From: Faecimorpha sp963627615
GTDB lineage: Bacteria; Bacillota; Clostridia; Lachnospirales; Bianqueaceae
DNA length: 19,496 nt
Direction of reading: 5' to 3'
NCBI GenBank assembly: GCA_963627615.1
Contig: CAVGBV010000047.1
Span: 1 to 19,496 of the forward strand
Position 1 is the first letter of the stretch. Every line of letters starts with the position of its first letter. The notes under the pieces were generated by a model. The model searched no databases. It was not told where the DNA came from and saw nothing but the letters and a program-made list of their open reading frames with translations. This document shows positions 7,393 through 15,482 of the stretch, piece by piece. Made by a program: the position numbers and the translations under genes.

Positions 7393-8250
7393 TTACATCG
7401 CTTCCGGATCTGCGGAATCTCTGGCCTGCAGCTTATAAGTAGAAGGGGAATACCCAAACTTTTTCTTGAAGAGTTTGCTGAAATAGTATGGATCGTCATA
7501 ACCGACCCGCTTGGCTACTGTCTGGATCGGAAAGTGACCTTCGCTCAATATCTCACGCGCTTTCTCCATGCGCAGGTTGATCAGATAATTGATCGGCGTA
7601 TCACCGGTGATTTCCTTATAGATTTTGGTGATATAAGTTGTGCTTAAATATGTAGACTTTGCAATCTCTTCAATGGAGATTTTTTTCATATAGTTTTCAC
7701 GGAAATAGTTGGTGATTGTCTGCGCAATGGTAGCTTTATCGTAGGTCTCCAGATGAAAATAATCAGAGAGATTGTTGGTGGCCTGGGGAGAGAGCTCCTT
7801 CAGCAGAATGATCAGAAACTGCAGCGAGAGCTGCTTGGCCATCAGACACCAGAGCGCTTCTTTCTTTTCCTGTACGCTGATGATATTATGATAACAGTTG
7901 TATAATTCATGAATATATTTGCGGACTGGGATTACCGCGTTGCAGATGGGAATGAAGTTTTTGGGATATCCCTTGATAAACAGATTGTCGATCCCAAGGT
8001 AAAAGATCACGCATTCCGTATTGTCTGCCGGAATCGAGTGATGGGATACATTGGGGTTGATAATGATCACATCATCCTTTTTGGCAAGATATTCATGGCC
8101 GTCCACTTCAAACATGCAATGACCGGATACGATATAATGAATGCTTAGAAAATCATGAACATGACTGGTGGGACGCAATTTGACGGGCGCTTTATAGTGA
8201 AAAAGAATCTTAGGGTTGAATTCTTCAGAATCGATCTGAAAGGGGTGCAT
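7393..8250 (-). CDS. AraC-family transcriptional regulator (cupin sensor plus double HTH)
   Basis: This is a 285-residue DNA-binding regulator. Residues about 20-90 form a cupin-like sensor (HVHDFLSIHYIVSG, EVDGHEYLAKKDDVIIINP, SHH), the fold that binds small ligands in this family. Residues about 174-273 carry the two helix-turn-helix units (ISIEEIAKSTYLSTTYITKIYKE and PIQTVAKRVGYDDPYYFSKLFKKKFG). The last motif, with G-Y-x-D-x-x-Y-F-x-x-x-F-K-K, is diagnostic. GGAGGAAGG stands ten bases before the ATG. The gene is divergent from the ABC exporter pair at 8493, and the shared 240-base region holds promoters for both, so control of the exporter by a sensed compound is the simplest inference. 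The ligand cannot be read from the sequence. Confidence 0.93.
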   Translation of the reverse strand: MHPFQIDSEEFNPKILFHYKAPVKLRPTSHVHDFLSIHYIVSGHCMFEVDGHEYLAKKDDVIIINPNVSHHSIPADNTECVIFYLGIDNLFIKGYPKNFIPICNAVIPVRKYIHELYNCYHNIISVQEKKEALWCLMAKQLSLQFLIILLKELSPQATNNLSDYFHLETYDKATIAQTITNYFRENYMKKISIEEIAKSTYLSTTYITKIYKEITGDTPINYLINLRMEKAREILSEGHFPIQTVAKRVGYDDPYYFSKLFKKKFGYSPSTYKLQARDSADPEAM

Positions 8251-8287
8251 AATAAACCTTCCTCCATGCTAAGTATGAGATAATTTT

Positions 8288-8316
8288 ATTATAACGGATA
8301 ACTTTGAAAAAATCCA
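8288..8316 (-). promoter_or_regulatory. Probable promoter of the AraC-type gene
   Basis: On the minus strand a perfect TATAAT lies at 8288-8293, about 38 bases from the ATG. The -35 at the right distance (TGGATT, 8311-8316) is weak. Confidence 0.45.
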
Positions 8317-8400
8317 GTAAAAAGATGGAGAAAAGCAAAAAAAGCAGAAGGGAACAAAAAAGAGCAAGAAAGAAGGGAAAAAGGCTGGAAATGGTTGTGG
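8317..8400. other. Purine-rich intergenic tract between divergent promoters
   Basis: The plus strand here is almost only A and G (many GAAAAG, AAAAAAG and AGAAGGG units), with few pyrimidines over about 75 bases. It separates the AraC-type and ABC promoters. It could stiffen or bend the DNA or hold regulator half-sites; no clear repeat is visible. Confidence 0.4.
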
Positions 8401-8408
8401 ATTGTACA

Positions 8409-8457
8409 GGTTTATATTCGAATAAACCATTCCAAATGCAGGGAAGTTCGATATAAT
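8409..8457 (+). promoter_or_regulatory. ABC exporter promoter with upstream inverted repeat
   Basis: A perfect TATAAT lies at 8452-8457, but the -35 region (ATTCCA, 8429-8434) is poor. Directly upstream is the inverted repeat GGTTTAT (8409-8415) / ATAAACC (8422-8428), ending where the -35 begins. A weak -35 preceded by an operator-like palindrome is the usual layout of an activator-dependent promoter, and the divergent AraC-type protein is the obvious candidate activator. Confidence 0.55.
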
Positions 8458-8492
8458 AGGCGGTGAAATATCCGGAAAGAGAGGAAGATAAA

Positions 8493-10244
8493 ATGAAGGA
8501 AGCGCTCAGATATGTATGGTCCTATATCCGGCAGTATGCGTGGATGTTCGCGTTGGCGCTGCTTTTAACTGTGGCGGTAGCGGGATTGTCCATGGTTTCA
8601 CCCTATGCAACGGGTAAGATTGTCGGAGAGGTCATTGGAGAAGGTCTGAACGATCGCTTGGCAGGATATCTCTGGCTTATGGTAGGAGCGGCGGTTTTGA
8701 TCGCGCTCGTACGGTATACATACTTGTGGATTTTTGAAGATATATCTCAGAAAGTCGTATGCTCGGTACGGGATGATATCTATCGCAGAATTCAGAAGAT
8801 GGATTTTCGCTTTTTTGATAAAAATCGGGTAGGAGATCTGATGTCGCGTCTGACGGGCGATATTGAGGCTATCCGGGTATTTGTCGCATTTGTGGTATAT
8901 CAGATGGTGATCAATCTGTGTACCTTTGTGTTTGCGCTGATTATGATGTTCAGCATCAACGTGGTATTTACGCTGATTCTGCTGCTGGTGGCGCCTGTCA
9001 TCTTTGTCCTGGCAGTACGGATGGCCAGCCGGATCCGAGGAGCGCATATGGAAGTGCGGGAAGAGTATTCCAGGCTGAACTCCATGGTGCAGGAGAATAT
9101 CAGCGGAAATCGTGTAGTCAAGGCATTTGCTAAGGAAGCCTATGAGATCCTGAAATTCGATGCGAGAAACGCTGCCTATAAGGAAGCAAATATCAATGCG
9201 GCCCGGACGCAGGCAAAGTATATCCCGGTCATGGACGCACTGGCAGTCAGTTTGTCCTTTATTATGATCGCGGTAGGCGGTACCATGTGCCTGACCGGAA
9301 ATATGAGTATCGAAGATCTTGTCATGATTAACGGATATCTGTGGGCGGTGAATAATCCGCTGCGTATGTTCGGATGGCTGCTGAATGATCTGATGCGTTT
9401 TGTCGCGGCCTATGACAAGATGAAGACCGTCGCGTTTGTGGAACCGAGGATCAAGAATCCGGAACATCCGAAGGAGATACAGATGCAGGGAAAGGTGGAA
9501 TTCCGCGATGTATCCTTCCGGTATGATAAAGAGATGATTCTGAAGGATATATCATTTACAGCGCAGCTGGGCCAGAGAATAGCGATTATGGGAGCGACCG
9601 GCGCGGGTAAGACGACGATGATGAACCTTATGATGCGTTTCTATGATGTAAGTTCCGGCGGAATTTATATCGATGGCGTCAATCTGAAAGATCTGGACAA
9701 GTATGCCGTGCGCAAGGAGATCGGCATGACTATGCAGGATGTATTCCTGTTTTCGGATACAATCGAGGGTAATATAGCATACGGTAATCCGGGAGCGCCC
9801 ATGACAGATGTGGAAAAAGCAGCGGAGCTGGCGGGTGCTACAGAGTTCATCGAGCAGTTTCCGGAAGGCTTTGATACGATTGTGGGAGAGCGAGGCGTCG
9901 GCCTGTCCGGCGGCCAGAGACAGAGATTGGCGTTGGCGCGGGCATTGCTGGTACATCCCCGGATTTTGATTCTGGATGATACGACTTCTGCTCTGGATAT
10001 GGAGACAGAGTTCAAGGTGTTTGACGGACTGAAAAAGCAGAATGATGGTCAGACGATCTTTATCATAGCGCATCGAATCTCCTCCGTAAAAGACGCGGAC
10101 CAGATTCTGGTGTTGGATCAGGGAGAGATTGCGGAACGCGGAACGCATGAAGAGCTGCTGCAGCAAAAGGGAAGATATTATGAAATCTACTGTCAGCAGA
10201 TGGGAATTGTCATGGAAGGGATGAAGGCAGGAGGTGAGGAGTAA
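8493..10244 (+). CDS. ABC exporter half-transporter with degenerate catalytic site (heterodimer subunit 1)
   Basis: This 583-residue subunit fuses a six-helix transmembrane domain (about 1-310) to an ATPase domain. Walker A is GATGAGKT (367-374), the signature is a perfect LSGGQ (471-475) and the switch His is H527. Walker B reads ILILDD (D495, D496): the catalytic Glu is replaced by Asp, as in the degenerate subunit of heterodimeric exporters such as TM287/288 and LmrCD. ATG 8493 has GAGG eight bases upstream; an in-frame GTG at 8463 falls at the predicted transcription start and lacks a ribosome site, so it is rejected. The stop codon shares one base with the next ATG (TAATG), indicating translational coupling. 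The likely role is export of a drug, lipid or peptide; the substrate is unknown. Confidence 0.95.
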   Translation: MKEALRYVWSYIRQYAWMFALALLLTVAVAGLSMVSPYATGKIVGEVIGEGLNDRLAGYLWLMVGAAVLIALVRYTYLWIFEDISQKVVCSVRDDIYRRIQKMDFRFFDKNRVGDLMSRLTGDIEAIRVFVAFVVYQMVINLCTFVFALIMMFSINVVFTLILLLVAPVIFVLAVRMASRIRGAHMEVREEYSRLNSMVQENISGNRVVKAFAKEAYEILKFDARNAAYKEANINAARTQAKYIPVMDALAVSLSFIMIAVGGTMCLTGNMSIEDLVMINGYLWAVNNPLRMFGWLLNDLMRFVAAYDKMKTVAFVEPRIKNPEHPKEIQMQGKVEFRDVSFRYDKEMILKDISFTAQLGQRIAIMGATGAGKTTMMNLMMRFYDVSSGGIYIDGVNLKDLDKYAVRKEIGMTMQDVFLFSDTIEGNIAYGNPGAPMTDVEKAAELAGATEFIEQFPEGFDTIVGERGVGLSGGQRQRLALARALLVHPRILILDDTTSALDMETEFKVFDGLKKQNDGQTIFIIAHRISSVKDADQILVLDQGEIAERGTHEELLQQKGRYYEIYCQQMGIVMEGMKAGGEE

Positions 10245-12019
10245 TGGCAAGAAATGTATACAATGTGGATGAGACGCTGAAGCAGGAATTTAATTTTAAG
10301 CATTTGAAGCGCCTGTTTGGATACCTGAAGCCGCATCGAAAAAAACTCCTCTTTGCTTTGTTTTTGATGATTATGGCAAGCTTGGCCAATATCATTATTC
10401 CGCTGCTGGTCAAAGAAACAATCGACCATGTAATCCCGGAACACGATGGAGTGAAGCTAGTCTGGATGTGTGCGGCTTTCGCCGCGGTCATCGTCATCAG
10501 TGCGGTCTGCCTGAAAAAGCGAATTCTGACAGTGAACCAATTGGGACAGACCATTATTGAAACGATGCGTAAAGACCTGTTTGTGCATCTGCAAAAGCTG
10601 CCGTTTTCCTTTTATGATGATCGGCCGCATGGCAAGATTATCGTGCGTGTGGTTAACTATGTCAACTCTGTAAGTGACCTGTTGTCCGGAAGCCTCGTGA
10701 ATGTACTGGCGGAAGGATTCAGTCTGATCATCGTGCTGATCATCATGTTCTGTATGGATCCGGTATTGACGCTGGTGTGCCTGGCAGCGATGCCCATCAT
10801 GATTTTTGTGGTATTCCGGTTAAAGACATGGAACCGTGTGGCGTGGCAGCGAGTCAGCAACAAGTCTTCCAATTTGAATGCGTATGTACATGAAAGCCTT
10901 GCGGGAATGAGGGTAACGCAGTCTTTTGTACGGGAATCCTACAATGCGGAGCTGCTGGATAATGTGCAGGATGATTACCGCAAGACATGGATGCGGGCGA
11001 TTCGGCTGAACAATCTGGTGACGCCCTCTATCGAAATCATTTCCGTGCTGGCCAATTGCGCGGTGATTCTTACAGGCGTATCATTGATGCAGTATTCGGT
11101 CAGCGCCGGTACTTTGATTGCCTTTTTGGGATTTACGGGAAGATTATGGTCACCGGTAATCAATCTGAGTAATTTTTATAACCAGGTGATTACCAACATG
11201 GCCTATCTGGAACGTATCTTTGAGACGATCGATGAGGATCCGAGAATTCAGGACGCTCCGGATGCGGTAGAACTGCCGCAGATTCAAGGACGTGTGGAGT
11301 TTGAACATGTGACCTTTGAGTATGAGGAAGGAATGCCGATTCTGGAGGACCTGAGCTTCACGGTGGAGCCGGGCCAGAGCATTGCGCTGGTCGGTCCGAC
11401 AGGGGCGGGCAAGACCACGGTGATCAACTTGATCAGCCGATTCTATGATATTCAGAAAGGACGTATTCTGATTGACGGTTACGATATATCCAAGGTAACT
11501 CTGGCTTCTCTGCGTCAGCAAATGGGCGTGATGCTGCAGGACAGCTTTATCTTCTCGGGAACCATCATGGATAATATCCGATACGGTCGTCTGGACGCGA
11601 CCGACGACGAAGTAATTGAAGCAGCCAAAACGGTTTGCGCGCATGAATTTATCATGGAGATGGAACAGGGGTATCAGACACAGGTCAATGAGCGAGGCAG
11701 CCGTCTGTCTGTCGGACAGCGTCAGCTGATTTCTTTTGCGAGAGCGCTTTTGGCCAATCCCAAGATTCTTATCTTGGATGAAGCCACCTCCAGTATCGAT
11801 ACAAGAACGGAGCAGGCTCTGCAGAAGGGGTTGGAGAATCTGTTGAAGGGCAGAACCTCTTTCGTGATCGCGCACCGTCTCTCTACGATCCGTAAGTCAG
11901 ATCGAATCATGGTAATCAATCACAGAAATATTGAGGAAGCGGGAACCCATGAGGAACTCATGGCGAAAAAGGGTCATTATTATGATCTGTATACGACACA
12001 GACCCGGTTTATCAGTTAA
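10244..12019 (+). CDS. ABC exporter half-transporter with canonical Walker B (heterodimer subunit 2)
   Basis: This 591-residue partner has the same layout: transmembrane domain about 25-330, then an ATPase domain with Walker A GPTGAGKT (384-391), Walker B ILILDE (D512, catalytic E513) and switch His H544. Its signature is LSVGQ (488-492), with the second Gly replaced by Val. In the head-to-tail dimer this altered signature faces the Asp-type Walker B of subunit 1, so both deviations fall in the same ATP site, while the other site is fully canonical. That matches one hydrolytic and one regulatory site in a heterodimer. The ATG overlaps the upstream stop by one base and is preceded by GGAGGTGAGGAG. 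ispF follows 18 bases later and may be read through. Confidence 0.95.
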   Translation: MARNVYNVDETLKQEFNFKHLKRLFGYLKPHRKKLLFALFLMIMASLANIIIPLLVKETIDHVIPEHDGVKLVWMCAAFAAVIVISAVCLKKRILTVNQLGQTIIETMRKDLFVHLQKLPFSFYDDRPHGKIIVRVVNYVNSVSDLLSGSLVNVLAEGFSLIIVLIIMFCMDPVLTLVCLAAMPIMIFVVFRLKTWNRVAWQRVSNKSSNLNAYVHESLAGMRVTQSFVRESYNAELLDNVQDDYRKTWMRAIRLNNLVTPSIEIISVLANCAVILTGVSLMQYSVSAGTLIAFLGFTGRLWSPVINLSNFYNQVITNMAYLERIFETIDEDPRIQDAPDAVELPQIQGRVEFEHVTFEYEEGMPILEDLSFTVEPGQSIALVGPTGAGKTTVINLISRFYDIQKGRILIDGYDISKVTLASLRQQMGVMLQDSFIFSGTIMDNIRYGRLDATDDEVIEAAKTVCAHEFIMEMEQGYQTQVNERGSRLSVGQRQLISFARALLANPKILILDEATSSIDTRTEQALQKGLENLLKGRTSFVIAHRLSTIRKSDRIMVINHRNIEEAGTHEELMAKKGHYYDLYTTQTRFIS

Positions 12020-12037
12020 TACAATGGGAGAGAATCT

Positions 12038-12514
12038 ATGAGAATAGGAATCGGATATGATGTGCACCGGTTGGTGCAGGACCGCAAATTGATCCTGGGC
12101 GGCGTGGAGATCCCGCATACATTGGGCTTGTTAGGACATTCCGATGCGGACGTACTGACACATGCCCTGATGGATGCTTTATTGGGAGCGATCGGCGCGG
12201 GAGATATCGGAAAACTGTTTCCGGATACAGATGCGCAGTATAAAGGAATCAGCAGCATTGTGCTTCTGAAAAGGGTTATGGAGAGAGTGACACAGGCCGG
12301 GTATCGGATCGGTAATGTGGATGTGATCGTAATCGCGCAGAAGCCGAAGCTCGGAGGATATTTTCCACAGATGAAGGAAGTGCTGGCGGAGGCCATGGGG
12401 TGCGAATTAGACAGGATCAATCTGAAGGCGACGACAGAGGAACATCTGGGATTTACAGGCAGAGAAGAAGGAATTGCCGCTGAGGCAGTGTGTCTGCTGG
12501 AAGAGAAGCAGTGA
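12038..12514 (+). CDS. ispF: 2-C-methyl-D-erythritol 2,4-cyclodiphosphate synthase
   Basis: IspF converts 4-diphosphocytidyl-methylerythritol 2-phosphate to the cyclodiphosphate with release of CMP in the non-mevalonate isoprenoid pathway. At 158 residues it has full family length. The metal ligands are visible as D8 and H10 in GYDVH and H42 in THALMDALLG. The GHSDAD motif (33-38) and the C-terminal LKATTEEHLGFTGREEG signature are intact. It is a soluble trimer in known cases. GGGAGAG lies just upstream of the ATG. The gene follows the ABC pair by 18 bases and ends in its own terminator; no other pathway gene is nearby, so it is either the tail of the ABC operon or has a promoter hidden in the upstream gene. 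Confidence 0.97.
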   Translation: MRIGIGYDVHRLVQDRKLILGGVEIPHTLGLLGHSDADVLTHALMDALLGAIGAGDIGKLFPDTDAQYKGISSIVLLKRVMERVTQAGYRIGNVDVIVIAQKPKLGGYFPQMKEVLAEAMGCELDRINLKATTEEHLGFTGREEGIAAEAVCLLEEKQ

Positions 12515-12531
12515 GAATTCTGTGCAGAAGG

Positions 12532-12562
12532 ACGGGCGCTTGAAAAAGAGCGTCCGTTTTTT
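12532..12562 (+). terminator. Terminator of ispF
   Basis: ACGGGCGCT (12532-12540) pairs with AGCGTCCGT (12549-12557, one G-U pair) around an eight-base loop, followed by TTTTTT. It touches the stop codon of the convergent yifB gene. Confidence 0.9.
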
Positions 12563-14066
12563 ATTGAAATTGTACGGAAAAGCGCATTTGCAAAGCTTCT
12601 CGCAAATGATCGTTCAGAATCCGCTCCTCCCCGGCGAGATCAGCGATGGTGCGCGCGACCTTGAGAATGCGGTGATAACTGCGTACACTGAGCTGATAGT
12701 ATTCGTAGGCGCTACGCATCAGATTTTGACCATCGGTATCAAGAGGACAGAAACGGTCTATCAGCTCCGGGGGAATCCGTGAATTATAGGAAAAGGGAAG
12801 AGCGGCGTATCGAGCGGACTGCAGAGCGTGTGCCTGTTGAATGTGAGACAATAGAGACTCAAAATCCGTTTCCGGGACGGGGACAAGAGCATCATAGCCG
12901 GGAGGATCCATTTTCATTTCGAGATCGATACGATCCAGGAGAGGTCCTCGGATCCGCCGCTGATAATTCTGTACCTGAGAGAGGGAACAGGTACAGCGGT
13001 TGCGGTCGGGATAAAAACCGCAGGGGCAGGGATTCATACTGGAAACAAGTAGAAAATCGGCCGGAAAGGAAACGCTTTGCTGCACACGGCTGATATGCAC
13101 CTTTAAATCTTCCAATGGCTGGCGCAGGGCTTCCAGAGCAGAGCGGGAGAACTCCGGCAATTCGTCCAGAAACAGTATGCCATGATGGGCAAGGCTGACT
13201 TCTCCGGGATGAATCGGCACTCCGCCGCCGATCAGTGCATAGGGAGAGACGGTATGATGGGGAGAACGAAAGGGTCGATGCGGGAGAATCGGTAAATTAA
13301 TGCTGTTATAAATAAAAGCGGTCTCTAAGACTTCTTCGGAAGAAGGTGGAGGAAGAAGCGAGAGGAGTCCTTGGGCTGCCATGGTTTTGCCGGTCCCGGG
13401 CGGTCCCCAGAGCAGCAGGGAATGGAAGCCTGCCGCTGCGATGGATAAAATGCGCAGTGTCAGCGGCTGTCCTTGCAAAGAAGTGAGGGAACGTATGTCA
13501 TATCGACAGGGGGATAGCATGCGATGAGGAGCGGGCAGAATCTGAGTGCGTCCACAAAAATAATCGATGGCCTCCGAGAGTGTGTGAATCCCGATAATAT
13601 CGATGCCGGAAAGCATAGAAGCTTCCGGTACATTATCCGCAGGCAGGACAATGCGGTCCATTTTTTCCTGGATGGCGCAGCGTGTCATAAGGAGCGCGCC
13701 GGAAACAGGGCGCAATTCGCCGTTTAACGAGAGCTCTCCGATTAGCAGAGAGTGGGATAAAAGACTGTCCGGACCATAGGGCAGCAAGCCTTCGGCGCAG
13801 AGAATGCTCATGGCAATCGGAAAGTCAAAACCGGAACCGACTTTCTTCAGATGCGCCGGAGCAAGATTTACGGTGATGCGGCTGGATGGAAATGTCAGAC
13901 CGCTGCTGTGTACAGCGGATCGGATACGCTCCTTGGATTCGCGGACGATATTGTCGGGCAACCCGACAAGGTAGAAATAAGGCAGACCATTATATAAAGT
14001 AGTCTCTGCCAGAGTAGGAATTCCGAGCATTCCGGAAACAGAACAGGTGTGGATAGAACAGAACAT
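12561..14066 (-). CDS. yifB: YifB/ComM-family Mg-chelatase-like AAA+ ATPase
   Basis: ComM, the studied member in Vibrio and Haemophilus, is a hexameric helicase that extends branch migration during natural transformation. This 501-residue protein has the full set of parts: an N-terminal Lon-protease-like fold (about 1-165, with the VNLAPAHLKKVGSGFDFPIA motif), an AAA+ core with Walker A GPPGTGKT (221-228), Walker B ILFLDE (297-302) and the arginine region RGPLLDRID (373-381), a CPCG...CTC cysteine cluster (347-360) that may hold zinc, and the C-terminal helical domain (SVRSYHRILKVARTIADL). AAGGAGG stands five bases before the ATG. It is divergent from dprA, whose product also handles incoming single-stranded DNA, so the pair forms a small DNA-uptake/recombination locus. 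It shares the intergenic region that carries the CodY box. Confidence 0.95.
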   Translation of the reverse strand: MFCSIHTCSVSGMLGIPTLAETTLYNGLPYFYLVGLPDNIVRESKERIRSAVHSSGLTFPSSRITVNLAPAHLKKVGSGFDFPIAMSILCAEGLLPYGPDSLLSHSLLIGELSLNGELRPVSGALLMTRCAIQEKMDRIVLPADNVPEASMLSGIDIIGIHTLSEAIDYFCGRTQILPAPHRMLSPCRYDIRSLTSLQGQPLTLRILSIAAAGFHSLLLWGPPGTGKTMAAQGLLSLLPPPSSEEVLETAFIYNSINLPILPHRPFRSPHHTVSPYALIGGGVPIHPGEVSLAHHGILFLDELPEFSRSALEALRQPLEDLKVHISRVQQSVSFPADFLLVSSMNPCPCGFYPDRNRCTCSLSQVQNYQRRIRGPLLDRIDLEMKMDPPGYDALVPVPETDFESLLSHIQQAHALQSARYAALPFSYNSRIPPELIDRFCPLDTDGQNLMRSAYEYYQLSVRSYHRILKVARTIADLAGEERILNDHLREALQMRFSVQFQ

Positions 14067-14226
14067 GAGAACCTCCTTTCCAAACGGCAGTGAAATACTG
14101 ACATCCTATAGAATCGTACGAAAGGTGGAGATGGCTGGGAAAATGGAAAGAACTGTTTTTTTTTTAGAAAAAATTTTTTTTAAGGGAAAAATTATTTCGC
14201 ACGGCGTGAATCACAAAAACAATTAT
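14067..14226. other. AT-rich part of the yifB-dprA divergent intergenic region
   Basis: This stretch has long homopolymer tracts (ten Ts at 14156-14165, then A6 and T8 runs), typical of intrinsically bent DNA or UP-type promoter sequence. I see no convincing minus-strand promoter for yifB and no small gene. Confidence 0.45.
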
Positions 14227-14241
14227 TATTTTCTGAAAATT
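14227..14241. promoter_or_regulatory. CodY box upstream of dprA-topA-codY
   Basis: TATTTTCTGAAAATT matches the established CodY operator AATTTTCWGAAAATT at 14 of 15 positions; only the first base differs. It ends 12 bases before the -35 of the dprA promoter and lies in the region shared with yifB. The codY gene of this same locus encodes a winged helix very like that of characterised CodY, so the same operator sequence is expected. Confidence 0.75.
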
Positions 14242-14253
14242 TCATTTTGGGAC

Positions 14254-14282
14254 TGTACATTTCAGAGAGAAGAGGGTATAAT
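14254..14282 (+). promoter_or_regulatory. Promoter of the dprA operon
   Basis: TGTACA (14254-14259), 17 bases, and a perfect TATAAT (14277-14282). The leader of about 80 bases contains a GCAGGG/CCCTGC hairpin at 14306-14322. Confidence 0.7.
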
Positions 14283-14371
14283 GTAAAAATGGATTTTGAT
14301 CTCATGCAGGGAAATGCCCTGCGGTACGGCAGTGGGATACTGACAATTCTAATGTCGTGGAGGTTGAGATC

Positions 14372-15464
14372 ATGTATACGCAAGAAGATTTGTATTGGGT
14401 ATGGCTGTGTTCACAGGAAGGAATCGGTCCGGCCAAACGGCGGGCGCTGCTGGAACGGTGCGGTACGATTGCCGGAATTTATGAAGCATCCGGTGAGATG
14501 TACCGGGAGGCGGGATTGGATGAGGCACGGGCGGCTCAGCTGGAGAACAGTAAGAAGCTTGAAGAATATCAGGAGCGCTGCCGGATCTGGAACGAACAGG
14601 GAATTCAGATCATGAGCAGGGAACGTCCGGAATATCCGGCAAGCCTGAGAAATGTCTGCCCGCAGGTGGATTTGCTGTTCTTAAAGGGCAATGTCCAGCT
14701 CATTTATTCCAAGAGCATATCGATAGTAGGTTCCAGAAAATGCACTTCTTATGGCGCCGGTGCGGCCCGCTATTTTGCCAAGGGGCTGGGCGGCGCAGGA
14801 TATACGATTGTCAGCGGACTGGCAAGCGGGATTGATGCGTGCGCGCATAGAGGAGCATTGGAGGATCATAAGAACACGATAGCGGTTCTGGGCTGTGGAA
14901 TCGACATCTGCTATCCCAAGAGCAATTTGCAGCTGTATCAGAGAATTGAGCGGTATGGCTTGATTGTGTCGGAATATTTTCCGGGAACACCGCCGCAGCC
15001 GGCCTTTTTCCCGATGAGGAACCGCATCATCGCTGCTCTTAGCCGAGCTGNNNNNNNNNNGAGCTGTAGTGGTCGTTGAGGCAGCGGAAAAGAGCGGGGC
15101 GCTGATCACAGCGGATCAGGCATTGGAAGCCGGAGTTGATGTGTTTGCAGTGCCGGGATCCATATTTGACGCTTCCAGCAGGGGAACCAATCGTTTAATT
15201 CAGCAGGGGGCTTGTCTGGCATGCGACTGGCGCGATATTCTGCAGGCATTGGGCGATACAGAGGCAGAGCCGGTTCAGCATCGCTTCAGGGATCCGGATT
15301 TGCAGAAGCTGTGGGAGAGTATAGGCTGGACGGCACAGAATCTGCAGACATTGATGATCAAAACGGCCATTGGGCCGGAAAAGTTTATGCAGTGTCTGAC
15401 GGCACTCGAGATGGCAGGTTATGCGGAACGGGAAGCCGAAGGAGTTGTGCGAAAAAAAGAATAA
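14372..15464 (+). CDS. dprA: DNA-processing protein DprA (contains an assembly gap)
   Basis: DprA binds single-stranded DNA taken up by the cell and loads RecA on it. The Rossmann-like core is clear: SIVGSRKCTSYG, VSGLASGIDACAHRGAL, VLGCGIDICYP, FPMRNRIIAALS, then after the gap VVVVEAAEKSGALITA and VFAVPG. N-terminal helix-hairpin-like and C-terminal winged-helix (about the last 60 residues) regions are present. Ten Ns at 15051-15060 break the frame, but the six bases before them are repeated after them; merging the two copies gives SRAVVVVEA in one frame and a protein of about 358 residues, normal for the family. ATG 14372 has GGAGG eight bases upstream; the in-frame GTG at 14357 overlaps that ribosome site and is rejected. 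It heads a probable operon with topA and codY. Confidence 0.93.
15045..15066. other. Assembly gap: ten Ns flanked by the same hexamer
   Basis: GAGCTG at 15045-15050 is repeated at 15061-15066 with ten Ns between. The DprA reading frame is continuous if the two copies are one, so the contigs probably overlap and the true sequence is 16 bases shorter. Confidence 0.85.
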
Positions 15465-15482
15465 GAGGTAGGGAATAGGGAT

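Noticed and set aside
3100..7400. CRISPR array or retron/DGR-type system in the repetitive region
   Set aside because: The repeats are codon-phase collagen units without spacers, and no reverse transcriptase, Cas or template/variable repeat pair is seen.
8463..8492. GTG start for the first ABC gene
   Set aside because: It coincides with the expected transcription start and has no ribosome site; ATG 8493 has one.
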